Shown here: piece after piece, positions 55,510 to 64,000 of the stretch
How the letters are laid out: each line of letters opens with the position of its first letter
Position numbering within the stretch: position 1 is the stretch's first letter
Notes under the pieces: model-generated
The model's database searches: none
What the model was told of the DNA's origin: nothing
The model's input: the letters and a program-made list of their open reading frames with translations, nothing else
Translations under genes and position numbers: made by a program
Assembly (NCBI RefSeq): GCF_000226095.1
Contig: NC_016476.1
Coordinates: forward strand, 2,666,001-2,730,000
Source: Thermothelomyces thermophilus ATCC 42464
Lineage: Eukaryota > Ascomycota > Sordariomycetes > Sordariales > Chaetomiaceae
Direction: 5' to 3'
DNA: 64,000 nt

Positions 55510-57420
55510 GTTCCAGTCTAAGCCCACCCTGCGCGAGGGCATCCGAGGACCTTAATAAATACCTCCTCGCCCGGCCTGTGTTGCAAGCCCGTCGGCATGG
55601 CGCATCAACTGCCAATGTTGATTTTTTCCCCAATCCCTGTGCTGGACCCAGTTCATCGGCTCGGCAACGTGGCGGTCAACCATGCCATTCGGGGCGGGCT
55701 AACCCCAAAGATAACAAGATCGCAAAAGACGCAAGCGGGGGGGGCTCGTCATTTTTTTTCCCCCATGGAATCGGTGCAACCTAATCCGAGAGGGTAAGGA
55801 GGACGACCAACCCCGGACCATTACCCTAATTGCATACAACCATCGGTAGATGTTACCGATGTGTCGGACTGGTATTCGTGCTCCGCAACGAAGGGTGCAT
55901 TGAGGTCCAAGGAACTGTATGCAAAGCCCGCATGGTCCAGCGGCCGGGTGACGTGTTCTGGGAAAGAAGCTGGTCGGGGTTCTTCGAACGGGGCCCTCTC
56001 AGCGAACCAAAAGCGCCGGGACCGACAGCGAGGGCCGACCCGGATTTGTGGAAGGGCTTGACATCATGGCATGCGGGCTGTGGGCTATTGCCATGGCAGG
56101 GCTTGAAAGGTTAAAGGCGTTTCCGAACACGAGGCCGCCGTGGTCGTTGATGCCCGGCCTTGTGTGCAGCCTTGCTTGATGAATTGATGTTGGTTGACAT
56201 TCCTGCGGGATGTGGAAGTGCTGTGTTGGGCTTCAGCGGAACTTTGTTGAAAAATTGTTAGCCAACCTAGCCCAAGATAGCAAGAAACCTGAATGGGGTC
56301 GGGTTACCTCAGCTTCCAGGTCGGTGACCAGGTGATAAGAGCCTGAGGTTTGCAGGCCTCAGGTAACAACCATCTGCCTCTGAATGAACAGAAAGAGAAG
56401 TTGAAAAAAATACGTTGCACAGCGACGCATAGAAATCCGGACGAATTCCCGGGAAGCGGCGAACCTGCAAGCAACACCGGGGGCCATGGAAGCGAACCAT
56501 GCGATTGCGTGCAGCAGCGTCGCAAATCCCAGCAGCGCCCAGATGAGAGCTCGACTCGATTGACTGGAGAGCTCTGAACCGAATCCGAACCAGAAGGCGG
56601 ATGCATGGCTCGGTAATGCTGTTGTTATATTCAGCTACGCTTGCGAGACGACCAACAAAATCAACATACCCATCCCGCGACCAGAAAATAGGCTCCCTCG
56701 CGCGTCTGCAGTAATTACTCGTGCAATTCGGTCCTCTGCCACTCTCATTGGCGGTTTGGGGTCGCCAGACGAACCAATGGGAATCGCGATTCCATCACGA
56801 CGGCGAGGGACAAGAACGAGCAGTGGCGGCTGGCTCCAACCTCTGCGGCCAGTCAGGCACAGATTCAGGGCACCCCGCAATCTGTGCCGGCCAAGCACTG
56901 GAACGTCGTCGAGCCTATAGCAACCACCAGATGCCAAGGGAACGTGTGACGGCGGCAGCCGAACCCGAGACTAGGATGGCGTGCCTTTCCGTTGGCCAGA
57001 GCCGCTGTTCTCGGCACTCGAGATACCCCTATCGTCCCCGGTCAGCGACTCAACTAGTCCACGCTTAAAGGCCATTTATTGTCCATTGTCATGCCATGTT
57101 GCAGTTTTGGCCTCCGCTCCGATCCAGCCGGGGGGGGGGGGGGGACCAAAGTTGATAATAACGTGACAGCCAACAGCGCTCACTCAACCCCGCCGCCAGG
57201 GGCGTCCGAAAATATCCCACGAGACATACAAAAAGGTACCTATCCCTCTGCCCTACAGGGCTTCGTCCGGGTTCCTTGGTTGTTTGTGTCTTGAGACTTT
57301 GACCGTCTTGGCGACCGAGACTCTGGAGTTCTAAGACGACGAGAGGGTGTCATGCCAGACACCGAGACACCCGCCTTCTCCGCCGCCATAGAGACGGGGC
57401 CGAAGCCAACGTGACCGACG
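55510..57420. other. long intergenic region
   Basis: No credible gene is seen. Overlapping frames on both strands have no domain. A G-homopolymer of about 14 lies at 57130-57144. The right end should hold the promoter of the rhodopsin-like gene. Confidence 0.45.
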
Positions 57421-58642
57421 ATGGCGTCCGCCGAGTCCGGGACGACCGACGACGTCCTCCCGCGCAAGTCGCTCCTCATCCTCATCTGGGTTTGCTTCTC
57501 GGCCGCTTGCCTCTTCGTCGCGCTGCGCACCATCATCCGCGTCCGCTCCCCCGCAAGCACCCGCCGGCTCGGGCCCCTCGAAGACTGCTGGATCTTCCTA
57601 GCCCTGGCCGCGCTGCTCGCCCTGTGCGTCCTCGAGACGATCCAGCTCCCCAGCCTGTACTACATCACGAGCGTGCTCTCGGGCGATCTAGAGCTCATGT
57701 CGGCCGAGGGGGTCATGTCCCACACCAAAAACTACCTGCGTTATCAGTTCCCCATCGTCATCCTCTTCTGGACCGTGCTCTGGTCCGTCAAGGGGGCCTT
57801 TCTGGCCCTGTACTGGCGTCTCTTCCGCGACCTGACGTGGTACCGAGGAGCGTGGTTCGTCCTGACCGTGTTCACCGTGCTCGCATACGGGGGTTGCGTG
57901 ACGACGCTGGCCCTGTCGTGCGGCCCGGATGTCAGGAACTTCTTTGGCTTCAACACGTGCGCCGGGCCCAAGAACGTGTGGTCGAGCAACTTTAGCGTCT
58001 ACTTCAGCACCGCCGTCGACGTCTTCACCGACCTGTGCATCATGGCCATGCCGCTGCGCCTCATCTACAACATCAAGGTCTCGCTGAAGCAGAAGCTCGG
58101 TCTCGTCTGCGTCTTCAGCCTGGGGTTCGTCATGATCGTCTTTGCCATCATCCGGGCAAACCAGAGCCTGGCCCAGCAGGGCTTCGTCAACCTGACCCTA
58201 CTCCTCGTCTGGTCCACGCTGGCAGCGTCAATTTGTAAGCACCCCCCCCCCCCCCCCAATCTTCCGCGCTTGTTTTTCTTGTCGTCGTTCTGACGCCTCC
58301 CTCCACTTGCCTACCCCTTTGACAAGGACAGAACTGACTTTAGGATCTCCCACAGCTGTCCTTGTCGGAACCCTTCCTGCACTCAAGGTGCTGATTACTA
58401 CCCGCGCCCGCGCCTCCGAGAGCCGCTCGGGCGGCGCTTCCCGAGCGACCCAACCAAAACATTCCAGCTTCGGCACGCACAAGAGCGTCAAGAGTGCCAG
58501 GAGCGTCGCGCTCGGCTCGCTCAAAAGAGACAGTAGCAACGTGAAGTCGGTGGCCGGCTCCGGTTCCGACATTGCCGAGTCGCAGGAGGAGATGTTGGCG
58601 CAGCGAGAAATGGTGAGCCCCCAAGTCATGACCGTGTCGTGA
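57421..58642 (+). CDS. Fung_rhodopsin-type integral membrane protein (second)
   Basis: Exons 57421-58234 and 58356-58642 (intron GTAAGC..CCACAG with a C-homopolymer near its start) encode 366 residues. The join restores AASIS-VLVGTLPALKVLI, which is the end of the last helix. Seven hydrophobic segments are seen. Family marks are TRRLGPLEDCWIFLAL, KGAFLALYWRLFR, SCGPDVRNFFGFNTCAGP and VYFSTAVDVFTDLCIMAMPL, then RLIYNIKVSLKQKLGL. The D in VDVFTD and the P in AMPL are the usual positions. The cytosolic tail is Ser-rich. It is a plasma-membrane or vacuolar protein of unknown ligand. It is not a close copy of the 19.6 kb gene, so this is not a recent duplicate pair. Confidence 0.87.
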
Positions 58643-59652
58643 GGATTATTTAATAATTCCAGTTTGCGATGTTAGACTAACCCTAATTGCCGACCAAAGA
58701 CAACCTCGTACGGTCAAGTCCCACGACCGTCCCCCGTCAGTTATCATCAGAGATTTCAGAATCGGTAGATTTCGTGGCACAATGCCAGGCTGGGGGTGGG
58801 AGGTTTGTTTGGGGGAGGCGGCGTCGACGGTTAGATTCGTTTCCTGGGCACCCGATGTCCAATGGTAATTGATAATATAATATAATGTTTTTGTGTTCTA
58901 CAGTTTTGGTCTCTTAAGCATTATTACCGCAGGAAAGACGGTTTAAACTAGGCATGTACATACCTAATACAGCCATGCGAAAACGGCATGTCATCCGTGC
59001 ATAATTAGGTAAGCATGTCGGCGCTGCGGAGCAACTCGCCTTCTTTCCATCCTTCTCTCGTCCACGGTATGACAAGCTAGGATAACCAGGCAGGTTTGGA
59101 CCCCTCAAGCTTCTGACATAATCATCTTAATTATATCTGCCGATCGGGAACTTGCAGTCCCATCACTTCCTCTATTACCACCTCAACTGGACCTGTCATT
59201 CACTCATTCTATAGTTATTATAACCTATGGATTAGTGGCTTGCTTTCAAGTATGGCATCTATCGCGATGTTGAGCATCTGATATTCCGATTTTCTGATTA
59301 CTTATACGCAAGAAGCGCGGTTGAATGATGCGGAGAAGCTTAGCCGGGGACCGATGCTGTCCAATTGGAGGGTCCGAATGGAATTCTCCACTGGCATTGA
59401 AACCGAGGTTGTTCAGAAGCCGAGCAACAAACCCGCCAAGAACGTTTACTGTTGTACTATCCGTATGTATTATTATTATCCGTACTCCCGTCTTCCAGCA
59501 AACATCAGTTCCTGCCCTACTAGGGTGCCCGGCGGCGACGTCGGCTTCACACTCAACGAAGGAGAAAGTCGGGGCTTTTTACATTCAGTTCTTGGGGGGG
59601 CAAAAGCATACTCTCATTCCAAACTCTAAATCCTGGCATTCTGTCGAGGAAG
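58643..59652. other. intergenic, no gene seen
   Basis: This is the 3' flank of the rhodopsin gene and the probable promoter of the hydrolase gene. AT-rich patches lie at 58870 and 59215. Confidence 0.45.
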
Positions 59653-61259
59653 ATGCCAGAATTTTTCCGTGTCGTCGAGCACACGGTCAGTTGCTCTCAT
59701 TCGCGCGAGTATGTCGGAGCGACCGCGAATGGAGACGCCGACAGGCCCCAACTCGCCGTCAAACAATACATCCCGCTCGACAACCCGAACCCGCAACCAG
59801 GCGATGTGACCATCATTGCCGCACATGCCAACGCATTCCCCAAGGTCAGCAGTCTTGCTGTGATGTCAACTGTCAACTTCATCATGATGCCCCTTGATCA
59901 TTTTCAACCCCCCCCCCCCACAACCTCCTTTTCCCATTCTGACCATATTCCCAATTTCAGGAGCTATACGAGCCGCTGTGGGATGAAATCCACAAGAGGA
60001 TAACAAAGAGCGGTATCCGCATCCGGTCCATCTGGATTGCCGACATGTGGAATCAAGGGCAGTCCGGGGTGCTGAACGAGAAGATTCTCGGAAACGATCG
60101 TATGTACTCACCAATGACTCCCCGGTGGGCGTGGGGATGGGAACCACAAGGAACAGCAGCGAAGCTAATTTACTCCGCAGCTAGCTGGTTGGATCACACC
60201 AGGGACCTGGCCAACCTGATCAACCTGAAGCGCGATGAGATGCCGCACCCCCTGGTCGGCATCGGCCACAGCATGGGCGCCGCACAACTGTGAGCATTCC
60301 CCACTAATTACTCTCCCTCCCTGGTCCTCGGTAAGACTGGCGAGAGAGCGGTTCAGAACTCAGATAATAACCAACTCTTGATTTCCCTTTGTGAAATTAA
60401 CAGCACCCATCTCGCCCTGCAAAACCCGCGCTTGCTGCACTCGCTCATCCTGATCGACCCGGTCATCGAGACGGGCACCACGGGCCTGGGGCCGGCCCGG
60501 GCATCCACGTGGCGGCGCGACCTGTGGGACTCGCGCGCCGCCGCGGCCGCCAAGTTCGCCCAGTCCCCCTTCTACCAGGCCTGGGACCGGCGCGTGTTCG
60601 ACCTGTGGGTGCGCTACGGCCTGCGCGACCTCCCGACCGAGCTGTATCCTTCTTCTCCCCCTTCGTCTTCCGGGAATGCAGCAAGCGGCGGCGGCGGCGG
60701 CGGAGGCCCGCCCGTCACGCTGACAACGACCAAGCACCAAGAGCTCTTCACCTTCCTACGGCCGACCTACCGCGCGGGGAGCGACTTGCGTGATTGGGCA
60801 GGCCACGACGGCAACGACTCCGACTCCTCCTCCCAGAAGAGCCGGTACCCGTTCTACCGGGCGGAGCCGCGACAGGCGTTCGAGCGGCTTCCGGAGCTGC
60901 GGCCCGGGGTGCTGTACGTGTTCGGGGCACGGTCGGACATGTCTGGGCCCGAGGCGAGGCGGGCCAAGATGGCCCGGACGGGGACCGGGGTCGGGGGCAG
61001 CGGCGGGGCGGCGCGGGGCCGGGTGCGGGAGGCGGTGCTGGACTGCGGCCACCTGGTGGCCATGGAGAAGGTGGCCGAGTGCGCCGACGCCGTCGCCGAG
61101 TTCCTGCCCGGCGAGCTGGCGCTGTGGCGGCGGGAGCACGAAGCGGCGGAGGCGGAGCGGAGGAGGAGAAGAGAGGCCGCGGCAGCGGCTGGCGGCGGTA
61201 GGAGGGAGGAGATGATGATTGACGAGCGGTGGGTGAGGGAGATGAAGGCCAAGATGTGA
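59653..61259 (+). CDS. alpha/beta hydrolase, Lpx1/AKT2-like
   Basis: Four exons, 59653-59844, 59961-60099, 60181-60289 and 60404-61259, encode 431 residues. All introns are GT..AG and all joins restore family text (AFPK-ELYEPLWDE, GND-PSWLDHTRDL, GAAQL-THLALQNPRL). Early blocks are AAHANAFPKE and IADMWNQGQSG. The nucleophile elbow is GIGHSMGA, LILIDPVIE follows, and the late His is in DCGHLVAMEK. The acid is probably in FGARSDMSG. Relatives include yeast peroxisomal lipase Lpx1 and Alternaria AKT2-type hydrolases. The last three residues, Ala-Lys-Met, fit the loose PTS1 peroxisomal signal. A Gly-run and a basic C-terminal helix are inserted additions. The first intron has a C-homopolymer. The substrate is unknown. 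Confidence 0.88.
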
Positions 61260-61725
61260 GCGAGTTCTCGTCTCCTAAGAGAGATGGTATGATGGTCGTT
61301 GTCTTATTCCCAATGAACGCTTGCTGGATAGCGAAGAGGCAAGATACCTATAGTTATTACTCTTCTTTTTTTGGCATTGCATATTGTTAACTAGACGAGA
61401 GGCGCATAAATTGAGAGCAGCTAAACAGCGAAAAGACGAATCTGTCATGATCATGATGAGGAAACGTTCTGGTTCGAAGAAGGGCGGTGGTGGTGGTGCA
61501 AAAGTAGGTAATAAATAATGCTTATGCGTCTTCAACTCGGAACATTGTTTCAATTTCCACTCTATCTTGTGTCCTAACAGCGTCTTCGCATTTTACTACT
61601 AATACCTCACGTCCGATATCCCCAGGACAACCTGGCTCTTCCGCACCTAGCACGACCCCGTAGAGCAACTAATAATACCTACCTAAAGGTTGTTAGGTAA
61701 TCACGTGGCCAACAAGGCGCCCATA
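61260..61725. other. intergenic
   Basis: This spacer lies between the hydrolase gene and the convergent GMC relic. No gene is seen. Confidence 0.5.
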
Positions 61726-62640
61726 TTACCGGAGCCTCTCGGAGGCATCCGCCAGGATGACCTCAGCGGCTTTGGCACTGAGCACCATAGTCGGGCAGCT
61801 CGGGAACGCGCCAGGGACGGCGGGGAAGGCGCTCGCGTCGACGACGCGGAGGCCTTCGACACCCCGGACGCGGAATTTGTGATCGAGCACGGCCATGAGG
61901 TCGTCGTCGGCGCCGATGGCCCAGGTCGATGTCGCGTGGTGCGAGTAGGCCTGGAGCTTGATATACTCGGCCTGGGACTCGTCGGAGCACTTTTGTCCGG
62001 GCAGGGGTGTAGCTCGTCAAAGGGCAGGGCGGGCTCGCCAGCGGCCCGCCAGGCCTCGCGTAGCAGGTTGGCGGCCTCGACCAGCTCCTTCAGGGTCCTC
62101 GTCGCCGCGGTCGCGGAAGAAGCGGAAGTTGATTTCGGGTCGATCCTGCGGGTCGGCCGAGACGAGACGGACAGAGCCGGCCTGGGACTTGGGCGCCAGG
62201 TGCACCAGGGCGCACTCGTACTGGGTCGGGCCGTGGTAGGTGGGGAAACCGGGGCCAGAAGCCCTCAAAGGAGAAGGCGCCGCACCAGGCGAAGATGTTA
62301 CGCCTGGCGGTCGGGGCCGAGGGTGTGCGTAGGAGCAGGGTGATGAGGCCCGAGTCGATTGGGGCGGCGCCCAGGGCGAGCAGGGAACCCTCGTAGTTAT
62401 CGCCCAGGTTCTCGCCCACGCCTGGAAGGTCCTTGACCAGCGTGATGTTGAAGCGGGCCAGCTCCTCGGCCGGGTCGTCCGAATGCTTGAACCAAAAGTC
62501 CCAGCGCGTCAGTTCGTCGTTGGCCGCCTAGTTGAAGTTGGCAATGTCGGTCTAGGTCGGGTTGTCGCCCTCGTCCCCGCCGGCCTCAATCCGGAGCGTC
62601 TTGTGCCCGGCTCTTGCGAGATCGACCTCGGGTCCTGCGC
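61726..62640 (-). pseudogene. GMC oxidoreductase relic
   Basis: The C-terminal GMC domain is easily read. It starts with GPGFPTYHGPTQYECALVHL and then GSVRLVSADPQDRPEINFRF. After frame changes come YSHHATSTWAIGADDDLMAV, HKFRVRGVEGLRVVDASAFP and PSCPTMVLSAKAAEVILADA. Upstream are middle-domain pieces (ITLVKDLPGVGENLGDNYEG) and part of the FAD region (TLRIEAGGDEGDNP). The start of the FAD fold and about 200 residues of the middle are missing, and stops occur in the expected frame. Intact family members of about 600 residues use FAD to oxidise alcohols. The conserved HH..N pair that carries out catalysis is only partly seen. A dead copy. Confidence 0.8.
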
Positions 62641-62644
62641 GGGA

Positions 62645-64000
62645 GAGGGAGGAAGGGGGCAGGGGGTCGGGGAATCCGTCTGGCCGTCTCCTTCTCTCCA
62701 ACGGCAACCGATTATTATGTCATCAATCTCGGAAATTGAACGACAGCTGATAGTTTCTTTTTTTTTTCAGAATCTCATCCAAGTGAACCACTGTGGTCTG
62801 TTGGGAGAGCTCAAGCGGTTGCAGCGGGCGGAATTTGCTTGTACCGATCATTGGCCTGGCTAAATTACCCGCAGGCCGAAAGGCAGGAGCTCCGGGTCCA
62901 GTTCGAGTTACGATCCTTTTAGTCCCTTTTTGTTTAGGTGGCAGTCCATGGCAGGCACCTTGGCGGTTCCGGGAAATTGGTCATGCAGGAGGAAGACGCA
63001 TTGTTGTAATTATGTACACCGCACGCACTTTCATACTCGTAAACTAAGAATTAGACAGATGGGTCAGCTCGACGGCTTGTTCTTCGATTTTCATGGTGTG
63101 GTTGCATGGTATGGAACGAACCACGCTTTCGCAACTGACACGAACCTGTTCGGTAATGACGCAGCCTGTGGAGTTGGAGTTGGGTTGGAGGGTCGATACC
63201 TGGAACGATGCGGAAGGCCTGACCCGGATAATGGGAAGTCCGAGGTTCAAAATCCAAGGAGGGTAACCTCAGATATCACAAGAATGTAGGAGTAGAGGTA
63301 GGCAAGTGATACCAGGAAGCCTTCCCAACTCGGGGCTGATTATTAAATGGAGTGACCTGAGGCTGCGTGGATCGGACTGTCCTTTCTCCTACCGTCGCTG
63401 ACTTGAGATAGCCCCTCGTGATTGTAACCAGGGTAGGTACGTAAGTGTGGCAGGCTCGCATTCACAGGCTTGAGCATGCCCGTCGGCTAAACAAGCACAC
63501 CAACCTATCATACAGCCTTGGCTTTCAACATAGGAACTCCAGGTTCAGAAACGTAACAAAGACAGTGGGAAAAACGCTTTGAGATCGAGTTTATGGATTA
63601 AATTTGAGGATATCCTGATTGCAAGCCGCTATCCAGCTTGGGAGAGGAGATTATGGGTGACACTTCCAGCAAAAGACCTTCGATTGTCTGCCATTGCCAC
63701 ACAATCATTGAAAGAAGAAGAAAAGAGTGCCAGGAAAAATAGGAACAAAAAAGAAAACAAAGGAAAGAAAAGTGGAATCTCGTGATGAAAGTGTTTTAAT
63801 TAGTAGTTGCTACCTCGAATACCAAGATTGCCCGATATGGAGGACTGATGCAGTACGTTGTCTACGGACGCGTCCATCATGTAAGGTTGGATAAGATAAG
63901 CCCTGTGGATCTGGCAAACGGGCTGGCAAACGGAGTGTTCTTTGTTCCTATCCTCTACTTATACAGAGCCACAGGGCCAGCAAACGTAGGAAGGGGACAT
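62645..64000. other. intergenic to window end, no gene seen
   Basis: Small frames on both strands lack domains and overlap each other. A T-run with a cag lies at 62757-62770 and an A-rich stretch at 63716-63770. Nothing else is recognised. Confidence 0.4.

Noticed and set aside
1-64000. CRISPR arrays or bacterial operons
   Set aside because: No regular spaced direct repeats were seen, and gene structure with introns is eukaryotic throughout.

Overview
The window looks like a filamentous ascomycete chromosome, probably a Sordariomycete of the Neurospora/Chaetomium kind (inference). Genes are short with small GT..AG introns carrying CTAAC-type branch sites. 5S rRNA genes stand alone instead of lying in an rDNA array. 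Repeats carry dense C-to-T/G-to-A changes of the kind left by RIP (repeat-induced point mutation). The typical host families are Fung_rhodopsin membrane proteins, Sfh5, NmrA, an A1 aspartic protease, and multicopper oxidase and GMC remnants.

Layout. 0.9-2.1 kb: relic of a laccase-like multicopper oxidase. 4.6-6.1 kb: secreted aspartic protease. 7.1-8.3 kb: Sec14-type phosphatidylinositol transfer protein (sfh5). 8.5-13.9 kb: four co-oriented minus-strand genes, namely an HNH nuclease followed by three tandem paralogues of an apparently undescribed family with a Cys-rich N-terminus and a SANT/Myb-like C-terminus. 14.7-18.1 kb: a decayed casein-kinase-1 copy and an intact gene of a fungal PD-(D/E)XK-like family. 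19.0 kb: 5S rRNA. 19.6-20.9 kb: rhodopsin-like membrane protein. 21-26.8 kb: gene-poor, AT-rich DNA with a minisatellite and one unrecognised gene relic. 26.9-30.0 kb: an SDR-fold protein lacking the catalytic Lys, and an NmrA-like protein.

30.4-52.0 kb is one nested retroelement block. A RIP-decayed Ty1/copia element (minus orientation, target duplication ATACA) contains two Ty3/gypsy chromoviruses of one family: an old RIP-decayed copy and a young copy with LTRs that look identical and long open gag and pol frames. Both gypsy copies carry an antisense Cys-rich frame near the 3' end.

52.4 kb: a second, variant 5S rRNA gene. 53-54 kb: relic of a Cys-rich gene family with a cousin at 3 kb. 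54.5-55.5 kb: secreted protein of unknown function. 57.4-58.6 kb: second rhodopsin-like protein. 59.7-61.3 kb: Lpx1/AKT2-like alpha/beta hydrolase with a possible peroxisomal C-terminus. 61.7-62.6 kb: GMC oxidoreductase relic. The rest is intergenic.

No single pathway unites these genes. The clearest candidate for an undescribed module is the HNH plus Cys-rich/SANT gene run at 8.5-13.9 kb, beside the PD-(D/E)XK-like gene. The antisense frame of the gypsy family is the other.
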